A stretch of 64,000 bases of DNA from an uncultured Clostridium sp. GTDB taxonomy: Bacteria > Bacillota > Clostridia > Clostridiales > Clostridiaceae. Position numbers and translations under genes: made by a program. Below, one piece after another: positions 8,645-16,770 of this stretch. Where the stretch lies: assembly GCA_900539375.1 (NCBI GenBank), contig UQBY01000008.1, positions 1-64,000 of the forward strand, in the 5' to 3' direction. Each line of letters opens with the position of its first letter. The stretch's first letter is position 1. Below the pieces are notes generated by a model. The model made no database searches, was not told the DNA's origin, and saw only the letters and a program-made list of their open reading frames with translations.

Positions 8645-9148
8645 ATGAGTTTATATGATAATTGGACAGACATGGTAGTAGACTATGTTAAAACAAAGGG
8701 CGAAGCAGCATTTTGGAGAGAATATTCTAAGATAGAAACAAACATATATAGAGATTTATTAGCAAAACATAAGGAAATTAAGAAAACTACAATAAAGGAA
8801 TTAGCAGAAGAACAAGGAACAACAGTAGAGTTCATTATGGGATTTATTGATGGAATAAATGATAGCTTAAATAATCCTTATGAATTAGAAACATTAAGTG
8901 AAGATTCAGAATTAGTATTTGATATTAATTTAGAAAAACTATATTTTAATATGCTTGATGCAAAAGCTGAATATTTATATACTTTACCACAATGGGATGG
9001 AATTTTCTCAGAAGAAAAGAGAGAAGCTATAAAGAAAGAATATAGAGAATCTAAAATAGTTAGAAATGAAAACAAGATAGGAAGAAATGATCCTTGTCCT
9101 TGTGGAAGTGGTAAGAAATATAAAAAGTGCTGTGGAAGAAATAAATAA
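8645..9148 (+). CDS. SEC-C metal-binding domain protein
   Basis: A 167-residue protein. The last ~22 residues are a SEC-C zinc motif, [18 protein letters not shown] (C151-x-C153 and C162-C163), as found at the C terminus of SecA and many small proteins. The remaining ~140 residues are helical and acidic with no motif I recognise. An AGAGGAGAG ribosome site precedes the ATG. The function is unknown; binding to ribosomes or translocase-related partners is possible. A strong terminator follows. Confidence 0.85.
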   Translation: MSLYDNWTDMVVDYVKTKGEAAFWREYSKIETNIYRDLLAKHKEIKKTTIKELAEEQGTTVEFIMGFIDGINDSLNNPYELETLSEDSELVFDINLEKLYFNMLDAKAEYLYTLPQWDGIFSEEKREAIKKEYRESKIVRNENKIGRNDPCPCGSGKKYKKCCGRNK

Positions 9149-9162
9149 TATAATAAAAAATT

Positions 9163-9192
9163 AGAACTCGCTTTTTAGTGAGTTCTTTTTAA
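9163..9192 (+). terminator. Intrinsic terminator after SEC-C gene
   Basis: AGAACTCGCT (9163-9172) pairs with AGTGAGTTCT (9177-9186) around TTTT, followed by a T-run. Confidence 0.85.
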
Positions 9193-9212
9193 TTTAGAAA
9201 TGAGGTGTATTT

Positions 9213-9854
9213 ATGGATAAGAATGTAGAATGGGTAAATGAACAAAAAATATTAAGAACTATAAAAGCTTTAGAAGCTAATAATATAAATGGATATTTTG
9301 TAAAAGATGAAAAGGAATTAATATCTAAAATAGAAGAGTTAGTTAAAGAAGGCTCTAAGGTAACTTGTGGTGGCTCTATGAGTTTATTTGAAACTGGAGT
9401 AATGGAACATTTAAGAAGTGGTAGATATGACTTTTCAGATAGAAATAAAGAGGGATTAACACCAGAGGAAGTAATTAATATTTATAAAAGTGCATTCTTT
9501 TCAGATGCATATTTTACAAGCAGTAATGCTGTAACTGAAAAGGGTGAATTATATAATGTTGATGGTAATGGAAATCGTGTTGCAGCTATGTTATATGGGC
9601 CAGAAAAGGTAATTGTGGTATGTGGAGTAAATAAGATAGTAAAAGATGTTGAAGAAGCTATAAATAGAAATAAAAGAATAAGTGCACCTATAAATGCAAA
9701 AAGATTAAATAAGAAAACACCTTGCACAAAAATAGGGACTTGTATGGATTGTAGCAGTAATGAAAGAATATGTAATGAATATACCTTAATAAGAAGACAA
9801 GGAAGAAAAGATAGAATTCATGTAATATTTTTAAATAAAGAAATAGGATATTAA
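9213..9854 (+). CDS. LUD-domain (LutC/YkgG-like) protein
   Basis: A 213-residue protein with the LUD fold seen in LutB/LutC lactate-utilisation proteins: VTCGGSMSLFETGV, AFFSDAYFTSSNAVTEKGELYNVDGNGNRVAAM and VIVVCGVNKIV. A C-terminal cysteine group (CTKIGTCMDCSSNERIC, about 172-189) could bind metal or a cluster. No lutA or lutB neighbour is present, so a role in lactate use is not supported by context. GAGGTG precedes the ATG. The function is uncharacterised in stand-alone clostridial members. Confidence 0.8.
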   Translation: MDKNVEWVNEQKILRTIKALEANNINGYFVKDEKELISKIEELVKEGSKVTCGGSMSLFETGVMEHLRSGRYDFSDRNKEGLTPEEVINIYKSAFFSDAYFTSSNAVTEKGELYNVDGNGNRVAAMLYGPEKVIVVCGVNKIVKDVEEAINRNKRISAPINAKRLNKKTPCTKIGTCMDCSSNERICNEYTLIRRQGRKDRIHVIFLNKEIGY

Positions 9855-9928
9855 TATTTTCCTTAGTATCAAAAATAAAATAAATTAATACATATATACT
9901 ATAAACTTCTATGATAAGAGGTGTATAT

Positions 9929-10423
9929 ATGTTTCCTTTTAATTTTAATAATAATAACAAAAGTAATGTAAATTTTTTTGATAGCTTATTTAATGATAAT
10001 TTTATAGAAAATATGGTTGACCAATTATTATCTAGTGATATTGTAAATAACTTAACAGAAGAAATTCTTAAAGAAGATGATTATGATATAGAACTTAAAG
10101 ATTTTGGAGACTATTATTTAATAAAAGGCTATCTTCCAGGGCTTACAGCAAAGGATATAAGCATTGACTTTGAAAAAAACAAAGCTATACTTACAATAAA
10201 AAGAAAAAAGGTTTATTCTAATGAAAACAACACCATTGTTACAGTTATAAAAGGTACTGGAGATTGGGTAAAAAATTTTTATATAGAAGAAGTAGATGTA
10301 ACAAAAATGAAAGCGTCATTTGATGATAATATGCTTTTATTAACACTACCTAAATTAAAGAGAATAGAAGGATTAAGTGACAATTCTGTAATTATAGATG
10401 TTGATGACTATATAGAAGAATAA
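9929..10423 (+). CDS. Hsp20/alpha-crystallin small heat-shock protein
   Basis: An ATP-independent holdase. From the ATG at 9929 the protein is 164 residues (MFPFNFNNNN...). It has a flexible Asn-rich N terminus, a beta-sandwich alpha-crystallin domain (about 50-150: DYYLIKGYLPGLTAKDISIDF, KMKASFDDNMLLLTLPKL) and a short acidic tail. An upstream in-frame ATG at 9911 precedes AAGAGGTG, which is the ribosome site for 9929, so the shorter start is preferred. It is monocistronic with its own terminator. Confidence 0.88.
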   Translation: MFPFNFNNNNKSNVNFFDSLFNDNFIENMVDQLLSSDIVNNLTEEILKEDDYDIELKDFGDYYLIKGYLPGLTAKDISIDFEKNKAILTIKRKKVYSNENNTIVTVIKGTGDWVKNFYIEEVDVTKMKASFDDNMLLLTLPKLKRIEGLSDNSVIIDVDDYIEE

Positions 10424-10430
10424 ACCTAAA

Positions 10431-10468
10431 GGGATGTCTTAATATATTTAAGGACAGCCCTATTTTTT
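10431..10468 (+). terminator. Intrinsic terminator after hsp20-type gene
   Basis: GGGATGTCTTAA (10431-10442) pairs imperfectly with TTAAGGACAGCCC (10448-10460), then TATTTTTTT. It separates the heat-shock gene from the convergent rep gene. Confidence 0.8.
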
Positions 10469-10474
10469 TGCAAA

Positions 10475-11488
10475 TTATTCAGATTCCTCCCATCCAATTA
10501 ATTGCCTTTCTAACAATTCATAGTCATAATCTCTACCTTTAAAGTTATTAAAACCTTTATAATTAATTTCAGCATTTTTTATAGGTTCATTAAATTCACC
10601 AGGAGAAACTAAAGTTATCATAAATCCTACTAAACTTTTTTTTAAAGTTTGAGTTTTAGAATAATTATATACTTTTTCTATTAAGTCTAAATCACCATGT
10701 GCAAACTTATATATTGATTTTGCTTCAGAAAAAGAAACTTTATTTTCCATTATATCTAAAACCTTATTAATATCTTTTGTATTTTCTTCAATTGATGATT
10801 TAGTTTCATCATTAGAAATGTTTGTATTATTGTAAATATAAAATTTTATTGAAGTTACCTTTCTTCCTGTTTTTATTTCTTCAAAATCAAATGATATATC
10901 TGTTTTTTCTTTAAGTTCTTTTTGAGCTGGGATAATAATTCTATTTTTAACATTTTGATAAACTGAATAGGACTTTTCAACAGCACCTATTATTTTTTTT
11001 AATTCTTCTAAGTTAGTTTCCCAATGTTTTTTAAATTGATAAGATTTTAGAATTTCATATAATCTTAATGAATATTTACTTTTAAGAGATAATATATTTT
11101 CTAGTTTATAGCTAGTATAAAGTTTTTTTAATTGTAGTAAATAAGGTTTTAAAGAGGAATCAAATTTTAAGATAACAAGTCCTTCACCTACTTTATATCT
11201 TGCACTACTTAACCAAGATAACTGAACAATATCCTTTCCTTCTTTTATCTCAAATACCTTTTTCATTAAGTCTTTTGTTATTCTAGGAACTTCAGTATAT
11301 TTTGTTTGACTTTCAACTCCTAAAAGTTCCATAAAATCTTTAATTTTAAATTCATATTCTTTAAATTCTTCATCATTTGGTTGTACCATACTAGCTAATG
11401 TAAGTATTAGCTTTTGCTCTTGTAAACTTAAATTATAGCTAGCAGTTATTAGAGTATTTGCTTTGGTTACTAGATAATTTTTTTTCAA
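10475..11488 (-). CDS. repB: Rep_3/RepB-family plasmid replication initiator
   Basis: A 337-residue initiator of iteron plasmids. The N terminus VTKANTLITASYNLSLQEQKLILTLA is the classic RepB opening, followed by two winged-helix segments (about 25-120 and 130-225; KYSLRLYEILKSY). After a ~80-residue linker the protein ends in YDYELLERQLIGW, nearly the same peptide that ends the DnaD protein at 1203-2198. Iterons lie directly upstream of its start, the usual origin arrangement. No partition, mobilisation or toxin genes are nearby, so this is a chromosomal replicon remnant or a domesticated copy. The reading frame is intact. Confidence 0.88.
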   Translation of the reverse strand: MKKNYLVTKANTLITASYNLSLQEQKLILTLASMVQPNDEEFKEYEFKIKDFMELLGVESQTKYTEVPRITKDLMKKVFEIKEGKDIVQLSWLSSARYKVGEGLVILKFDSSLKPYLLQLKKLYTSYKLENILSLKSKYSLRLYEILKSYQFKKHWETNLEELKKIIGAVEKSYSVYQNVKNRIIIPAQKELKEKTDISFDFEEIKTGRKVTSIKFYIYNNTNISNDETKSSIEENTKDINKVLDIMENKVSFSEAKSIYKFAHGDLDLIEKVYNYSKTQTLKKSLVGFMITLVSPGEFNEPIKNAEINYKGFNNFKGRDYDYELLERQLIGWEESE

Positions 11489-11580
11489 TTTTTATAAACC
11501 TCCGTGGGTATTATAGCATAGAAAAAATACTAATACAAATAAAAAAGACATGTATTATTTTAACTTTATATACATTTTAG

Positions 11581-11748
11581 ACTCCGCAAATGTATTAATA
11601 GACTCCGCAAATGTATTAGTTAACTCCGCAAAAGCATTAATAAACTCCATAAAAGTATTAGTTAACTCCGTAAAAGTATTAATAAACTCTGTAAAAGTAT
11701 TAGTTAACTCCGCAAATGTATTAATAAACTCCGTAAAAGTATTATTAA
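11581..11748. repeat. Eight tandem 21-bp iterons (putative Rep binding array/origin)
   Basis: Units start at 11581, 11602, 11623, 11644, 11665, 11686, 11707 and 11728, with strict 21-base period. The core is ACTCCGCAAATGTATTA, varying to ACTCCGTAAAAGTATTA, followed by AATAA or GTTA-type ends that alternate, giving a 42-base higher-order pattern. The 21-base period is two helical turns, so Rep molecules would line up on one face. The array sits 93 bases upstream of the rep start. Very AT-rich DNA (11749-11820) follows and could be the unwinding element. Open frames through the array on both strands are a by-product of a period divisible by three. Confidence 0.85.
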
Positions 11749-11820
11749 AAATTTTTAAGTTAGTAATCATGCTAGTTTTATATATTCCTAAACATATAAA
11801 ACATATAAATATATAAAATA

Positions 11821-11863
11821 ATTCTAAAACAACAACAGAGATATTAGGTTGTTGTTTTAGAAT
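11821..11863. repeat. 16-bp perfect inverted repeat beside the iterons
   Basis: ATTCTAAAACAACAAC (11821-11836) is complementary to 11848-11863 with an 11-base loop. No T-run follows on either strand, so it is not a typical terminator. It may be part of the replication origin. Confidence 0.6.
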
Positions 11864-11933
11864 GGTATAAGGTATACTAAAATAAGTAGTAATAACTTAC
11901 AATAAATACATAATAGAACTTAAAATATGGTGA

Positions 11934-12098
11934 GGAGAAGAATACCACGAAAGAAGCTTAAAACAACTAGCTGACTATTTTGATATTAACAATCAAAAAA
12001 ATGGATATTCATTAGTATTTAATTTTAATGAGAATAAGGACTACAAAAAAGAAGAATTAATTGTTGAAGGAAAAGAAATATTTAAAGTGTTTGTTTAA
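11934..12098 (+). pseudogene. Start-less coding fragment upstream of rlmH
   Basis: An open frame of 54 codons bounded by TGA (11931-11933) and TAA (12096-12098), without ATG/GTG/TTG at a sensible place. It reads YHERSLKQLADYFDINNQ then NGYSLVFNFNENKDYK and ends IFKVFV. Amino-acid composition and codon choice look genuinely coding, suggesting the C-terminal end of a lost gene. I do not recognise the family. It lies between the iteron region and rlmH, so it may mark the edge of an insertion. Confidence 0.4.
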
Positions 12099-12113
12099 AG
12101 ATGGAGGATTTTT

Positions 12114-12593
12114 ATGAATATAAGTGTAATTGCAGTAGGAAAACTAAAAGAAAAATATTTAAAAATGGCTATAGATGAATACTCAAAAAGACTAAGCAGA
12201 TATTGCAAGTTAGAAATAATAGAATTAACAGACGAAAAAACACCAGATAATGCATCAGAAAAAGAAGAGATACAAATAAAAGAAAAAGAAGGCAAGTTAA
12301 TACTATCAAAAATTAAAGATAACTCTTATGTTGTAGCTATGGACTTAAAAGGAAAACACCTTACATCAGAAGAATTTTCAAAGTTCATATCAAACTGTGG
12401 AGTTATGGGAAACTCTAACATTGTATTTGTGATTGGTGGAAGTTTAGGACTTTCAGAAGAAGTAATAAAAAGAGCAAATTACAAACTATGCTTTTCAAAA
12501 ATGACATTTCCACATCAATTATTTAGAGTTATGCTACTTGAACAAATTTATAGAGGATTTAGAATTATGAATAATGAACCGTACCATAAGTAA
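12114..12593 (+). CDS. rlmH: 23S rRNA pseudouridine-1915 N3-methyltransferase (RlmH)
   Basis: SPOUT-class methyltransferase that modifies pseudouridine 1915 in helix 69 of 23S rRNA. The 159-residue length is standard. N-terminal MNISVIAVGKLKEKYL, central VFVIGGSLGLSEEV (the SAM-binding knot region) and the C-terminal FRIMNNEPYHK are all diagnostic. GGAGG precedes the ATG. A terminator follows. In staphylococci this gene is the SCCmec target; here a replicon remnant lies on its 5' side, probably a coincidence. Confidence 0.95.
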   Translation: MNISVIAVGKLKEKYLKMAIDEYSKRLSRYCKLEIIELTDEKTPDNASEKEEIQIKEKEGKLILSKIKDNSYVVAMDLKGKHLTSEEFSKFISNCGVMGNSNIVFVIGGSLGLSEEVIKRANYKLCFSKMTFPHQLFRVMLLEQIYRGFRIMNNEPYHK

Positions 12594-12614
12594 ATGCGGT
12601 TTTTTGCTATGAAT

Positions 12615-12660
12615 AAAAAGAACTTTAGTAATTTATTTTACTAAGGTTCTTTTTATTTTT
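12615..12660 (+). terminator. Intrinsic terminator after rlmH
   Basis: A 17-base stem (12615-12631 with 12638-12654) contains GAACTTTAGTAA and TTACTAAGGTTC, then a T-rich tail. A nearly identical hairpin ends the ABC operon at 18821-18854. Confidence 0.85.
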
Positions 12661-12727
12661 TAAGTGACAAAGGTTGTCTATATAAAAGTGAAATAATAAA
12701 GGCATAAAGATTAAGGAGGTAAAGAAT

Positions 12728-13078
12728 ATGAATGTTTTTGATGTTGGCGGAATAGTTAGCCTTATAGCTACAATAATATCAGCTATAATAGGTACAGCTT
12801 TATTTAAGTTATTGAATGAGTTATTTGAAATTGCATATTGGGGTGGGTTTAAGGCTATAATTGCTGAGTGGTTTAGTTGCTTTTTTGTAGGGGCATTTAT
12901 AGTTAATTTAGTTTTTGGATTAATATCAGGTGTAGTTTCTGTATTATGGTTTTTAATAAAAATAGCTTTAATTATAGCAGTAGTAGGTGGAGTAGGATAT
13001 TTTATATACACTAAAGTTAAAGAAAGAAAAAATCTATCAAGTGAAAATAAAGAAGAGGTTACAAAAGAAACTGAATAA
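12728..13078 (+). CDS. Small membrane protein of unknown function
   Basis: A 116-residue protein with two or three hydrophobic segments (about 8-30, 50-70 and 72-95) and a charged C-terminal tail rich in Lys/Glu (KVKERKNLSSENKEEVTKETE). The AAGGAGG ribosome site is strong. I do not recognise a family. It stands between two terminator-like stretches and is probably its own unit. Confidence 0.7.
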   Translation: MNVFDVGGIVSLIATIISAIIGTALFKLLNELFEIAYWGGFKAIIAEWFSCFFVGAFIVNLVFGLISGVVSVLWFLIKIALIIAVVGGVGYFIYTKVKERKNLSSENKEEVTKETE

Positions 13079-13159
13079 TATACTTATTTTAAGCTCTGAT
13101 TATCATTAAAAGTTAGTGATATTTAGGGCTTTCTAAATAATAAAAAGAAGGTGCTTGTA

Positions 13160-13354
13160 ATGGATATTTTTAAGGATAATAATATAAGGAGATGTCCTTT
13201 TTGTGGCAGAAAAATGAAAAGGTTCATTCCTATTGTAACCATACCAGATGAAGAGGATTTTAAGAGTAAAGTCTTATCAAAAATAGAACATATAATAAAT
13301 AAGGAAAGGCAAGAAACTATTTTAGAAACTTTAGATAAAATAATTAAAGATTGA
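13160..13354 (+). CDS. Small CxxC zinc-ribbon-like protein
   Basis: A 64-residue protein beginning MDIFKDNNIRRCPFCGRKM, with one CPxCG knuckle (C12, C15) and an amphipathic helical rest. A GTG at 13151 is in frame but lies within the GAAGGTG ribosome site, so the ATG at 13160 is preferred. A second Cys pair is absent, so zinc binding would need dimerisation. It precedes the WYL regulator with a few bases between and is likely co-transcribed. Confidence 0.65.
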   Translation: MDIFKDNNIRRCPFCGRKMKRFIPIVTIPDEEDFKSKVLSKIEHIINKERQETILETLDKIIKD

Positions 13355-13367
13355 AGGAATGAAAAAG

Positions 13368-14366
13368 ATGCAGATAGAAAAGAATAAAATTTATAGGATA
13401 ATAGAGCTATATCAAAGGTTTAATAATGGTGAAGCAATGTCTAAGAAGAAAATATCCTATGAATATGGAGTAGATTTAAGGACTGTTCAAAGATATATTA
13501 AAGAATTAAATGACTTTTTTGAAGAACATGATAGAAATAATAATGAACCTATAAGAAGGATAGAATATAATTCAAAGAAAAGTGTTTATGAGCTTGTAAA
13601 TAGAAATTCTGAAAGTAATCTTAGTGATGGTGATATACTTGCAATATGTAAGATAATATTGGAATCAAGAGCTTTTTCAAAAAGTGAAATGGAAAGAATA
13701 ATTAACACTCTTACAGCTAAATTTAACAATGATAAGTTGATGAAGAATGCTTTAATAAATGAGGAATTTAATTATGAAGAATTAAGGCATAATAAGAATA
13801 AAAAATGTGGTAAAACTCTTAGTAATTTTCTTTGGGATATTAATAAAAGTATTGCAGAAAGAAAAATTATTGAAGCTGTTTATACTAGAAAGGACAACCA
13901 AACAAGGTCTGTAAGATTAAAGCCATTAGCAATAGTTTTTAATGAGTATTATTTTTATTTAATGGCTCAAAATGCTGATAATGGAGATGATTATATATAT
14001 TCATTTAGGGTAGATAGGTTTAAAGAATATAAAGTTACTAATGAAGAATTTAAGATTGATTATAAGGATAAATTTAAAGAAGGGGAATTTAGAAAGAAAA
14101 TTCACTTTATGTATAAAGGTGAACTTGCCCATATACAATTTAAATTTTGGGGAGATTCTTTAGAAGCTGTTCTTGATAGAATTCCAACAGCAGAAATTAT
14201 TGGCTGGGATGGAGATAAAGCTATTGTTGAAGGAGAAGTTTATAGTAAGGGTGCTATAATGTGGCTTCTTAGTCAAATGGAGTTTTTAGAAGTTATTAGA
14301 CCAAAAAGTTTAAGAAAAGTAATGAAAGAAAAGATTCAAAAAATGTATAATATATATAAGGAATAA
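13368..14366 (+). CDS. HTH/WYL-domain transcriptional regulator
   Basis: A 332-residue regulator. The first ~60 residues form an HTH of the DeoR/HTH_11 type (KKKISYEYGVDLRTVQRYIKELNDFF). The WYL sensor domain follows at about 160-240 (IEAVYTRKDNQTRSVRLKPLAIVFNEYYFYLMAQ, YSFRVDRFKEYKVT) with a C-terminal extension (LAHIQFKFWG, SQMEFLEVIRPKSLR). WYL domains bind nucleic acids or other ligands in several stress and defence regulators. The upstream in-frame ATG (13359) touches its AAGGA; the second ATG at 13368 has better spacing. The target is unknown. Confidence 0.85.
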   Translation: MQIEKNKIYRIIELYQRFNNGEAMSKKKISYEYGVDLRTVQRYIKELNDFFEEHDRNNNEPIRRIEYNSKKSVYELVNRNSESNLSDGDILAICKIILESRAFSKSEMERIINTLTAKFNNDKLMKNALINEEFNYEELRHNKNKKCGKTLSNFLWDINKSIAERKIIEAVYTRKDNQTRSVRLKPLAIVFNEYYFYLMAQNADNGDDYIYSFRVDRFKEYKVTNEEFKIDYKDKFKEGEFRKKIHFMYKGELAHIQFKFWGDSLEAVLDRIPTAEIIGWDGDKAIVEGEVYSKGAIMWLLSQMEFLEVIRPKSLRKVMKEKIQKMYNIYKE

Positions 14367-14568
14367 TAAAAAGATAAAAGAAAAATAAAAAGTAAATTAG
14401 AAACATACCAGAAAAACTTTCAAGAAAGTATAAAAATTAAAAAAGAAAGGAGAAATTGCTACTTAAAATGTAAAAAGCAGTTTTTTTGAAAACTTAAATA
14501 TAAAAGGTGGAATTTGTAAATATAAGTGAGAAATATTTGTCTATATTTTGAGTAGTAAGAAAATATAA

Positions 14569-15234
14569 ATGAAAATCAATATATTAATTGTTGAAGATGA
14601 AAAAGAAATAAGGGAAGGTGTAAGTGAATATCTATCAGAGGTTGGATATAATATTATAAGTGCAGAAGATGGATTGCAAGCAATAGAATTATTTGAGAAT
14701 AATAAAATTGATTTAGTAATTTTAGATATAATGCTTCCAAAAGCTAATGGTTTTGTTGTTTTAAATAAAATTAGGCAAGAAAGCAATGTTCCAGTAGTTA
14801 TGTTAACAGCAATGAGTGATGATTATACTCAAATTATGAGTTTTGATGAAGAAGCAGATGATTATATTACAAAGCCATTTTCAATAATAGTTTTACATAA
14901 AAGAATAGAAGCACTTCTTAGGAGAGGAACTAAAGTTGCTGAAAATAAAAAGAAGTGGTGTCATGGAGATATAGAAATTAATTTTGAAGGATATTCAGCA
15001 AGAAAAAATGGCCAAAATATTGATTTAAAACCTAAGGAAATAAAATTAATAGAGTTATTATTAAAATATAAGGGAAAAGTTTTAACAAGAGCACAAATCT
15101 TAGATAATTTATGGAGTATTGAAGAAGCACCAAATGATAGAGTTATTGATGTATATATTAAAAATATAAGAAAAAAGTTGTTATTAGATTGCATAGTTAC
15201 AGTTAAGGGAATTGGATATAAATTTGAGGAGTAA
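14569..15234 (+). CDS. OmpR-family response regulator
   Basis: A 221-residue two-component regulator with receiver domain (1-120; phospho-acceptor Asp53 in ILDIML, LTAM, ITKPF) and a C-terminal winged helix (about 130-220; KEIKLIELLLKYKGKVLTRAQILDNLW, VDVYIKNIRKKL). It sits two bases ahead of its sensor kinase and upstream of an ABC exporter, an arrangement typical of regulators of antimicrobial-peptide or lipid-perturbation exporters. A weak hairpin with seven Ts lies upstream near 14455-14487. Confidence 0.93.
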   Translation: MKINILIVEDEKEIREGVSEYLSEVGYNIISAEDGLQAIELFENNKIDLVILDIMLPKANGFVVLNKIRQESNVPVVMLTAMSDDYTQIMSFDEEADDYITKPFSIIVLHKRIEALLRRGTKVAENKKKWCHGDIEINFEGYSARKNGQNIDLKPKEIKLIELLLKYKGKVLTRAQILDNLWSIEEAPNDRVIDVYIKNIRKKLLLDCIVTVKGIGYKFEE

Positions 15235-15236
15235 TA

Positions 15237-16679
15237 ATGAGTAAGTTAAAGTTATTTTCAAAAACATATATATTTACAATGGTCATAATAAGCATAATAA
15301 TTTTAATTTCAAATGGTTTAATTTATTTAGCGTTACCTAAGGTATATGTGAATAATAAGCAAAAGGAAGCTGATAAAATTATTAAAGATTTAATTGAGCA
15401 AGTGAATAAATCTGAAAATAAGGAATCTTTTAATATAGCCAAGAATTTTGCTGAAAAATATAATATTCAAGTTTTACTTACTATAGGGGAGGAAAAGAAG
15501 GTATTTCAAGGTTCCCATAAAGTAGATATATATGTTAATAAAGATGAAATTACAGAAGATTCTTTAATAATTCCTAATTTAAGTGGTGAAAATATTGTAG
15601 AAAGTTTTGATTATGAAAATGGAGAAAGATTAGGTCAATATATTAATATAAATAATTTATCAATAATAAAAAGTAAGGATTTTAAAAAAAGGAACAATAT
15701 AAGTGGCAGTGTTGAAATAGTAATGGATTTAGAATCATTCACAGAAACAAGAAATATTATATTAAAAATATTCCCATATTCTATTTTTATAAGCTTATTC
15801 ATAGCTCTTATTGCATCATATATATATGCAAGAAAAATTACAACGCCAATAAAAGAAATTTGTGATGTTACAAAAAAAATGGAGAATTTAAATAAAGAAG
15901 CCTTTTGTAAAGTAAAAACTGAAGATGAAATAGGAATGTTAGCAACTAATATAAATAGTTTATATGAAAATCTGTTAGATACAATTGTATCATTAGAAGA
16001 GGAAATAAAAAATGTAAGTGAATCTGAAAAAATTAAAGTAGATTTTTTAAGAAGTGCATCACATGAACTTAAAACACCTTTAATGAGTATAAATATAATG
16101 ATTGAAAATATGTTATATGATATAGGAAAATACAAAAATCATTATATATATCTAGAAAAATGTAGGAATATAGTTAATGAATTAAGTAAAATGGTTCAAG
16201 AAATTTTAGATACTTCAAAAATCAATATAATAAATAATAAAAATCTAAGTGTATTAGATTTAAGGAAATTGATAGAAAAGAACATAGAACCATATAAATT
16301 AATAGCTAAGTCAAAAAAAATTAATATTGTAATGAACTTAGAGGAGTCTTTCAATATTAAAGTAAATGAAAAATTATTTACTAAAGCAATTTCTAATATT
16401 ATTTCTAATGCAGTAAATTATACTGATGAGGGAAAGGAAATAAGAATATATATAAAAGATAAAAAACTTATTATAGAAAATGATTGTAAGCCAATCTCAA
16501 AAGAAAATTTAGCACATATTTTTGAGGCGTTTTATAGAGTGGATTTTGATAGGAATAAGAGTAGTGGAGGTAATGGATTAGGGTTATATATTGTTCAACA
16601 AATTTTAAATATTTATAATTTAGATTATTCTTTTAAATCAATATTAACTGGTATGAGTTTTGAAATTGATTTTATTTAA
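15237..16679 (+). CDS. Sensor histidine kinase with HAMP domain
   Basis: A 480-residue membrane kinase: transmembrane helix at about 10-33, an extracellular sensor of ~140 residues, a second helix at about 178-198, HAMP, then HisKA (SASHELKTPLMSI carries the phospho-His) and HATPase_c (NIISNAVNYT N box, GGNGLGLYIV G2 box). It partners with the regulator just upstream, and the ATG starts two bases after that stop. Confidence 0.92.
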   Translation: MSKLKLFSKTYIFTMVIISIIILISNGLIYLALPKVYVNNKQKEADKIIKDLIEQVNKSENKESFNIAKNFAEKYNIQVLLTIGEEKKVFQGSHKVDIYVNKDEITEDSLIIPNLSGENIVESFDYENGERLGQYININNLSIIKSKDFKKRNNISGSVEIVMDLESFTETRNIILKIFPYSIFISLFIALIASYIYARKITTPIKEICDVTKKMENLNKEAFCKVKTEDEIGMLATNINSLYENLLDTIVSLEEEIKNVSESEKIKVDFLRSASHELKTPLMSINIMIENMLYDIGKYKNHYIYLEKCRNIVNELSKMVQEILDTSKINIINNKNLSVLDLRKLIEKNIEPYKLIAKSKKINIVMNLEESFNIKVNEKLFTKAISNIISNAVNYTDEGKEIRIYIKDKKLIIENDCKPISKENLAHIFEAFYRVDFDRNKSSGGNGLGLYIVQQILNIYNLDYSFKSILTGMSFEIDFI

Positions 16680-16770
16680 TAGTTTTATAAAATTAATTTT
16701 TTAATTTCATAAATATTTCATATTAGATTGATAGAATACATTTAAGCTAATAAATAGGGAGGACATAAAT

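Noticed and set aside
11581..11748. Possible CRISPR array
   Set aside because: Repeats are directly adjacent with no unique spacers, and no cas genes are present. The layout is that of iterons.
11550..11816. Open reading frames through the iteron array on both strands (88 and 71 codons)
   Set aside because: They exist only because the 21-base period contains no stop and is a multiple of three; the translation is a simple repeat and there is no ribosome site.
11821..11863. The 16-bp inverted repeat as a terminator
   Set aside because: No T-run follows on either strand, so it was listed as an inverted repeat only.
12625..13011. 128-codon minus-strand ORF opposite the small membrane protein
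   Set aside because: It covers a terminator and is antisense to a gene with a strong AAGGAGG; composition (Thr/Pro/Ile-rich) is typical of antisense frames here.
15635..16135. 166-codon minus-strand ORF opposite the first histidine kinase
   Set aside because: Antisense shadow of HisKA/HAMP coding sequence without start signals.
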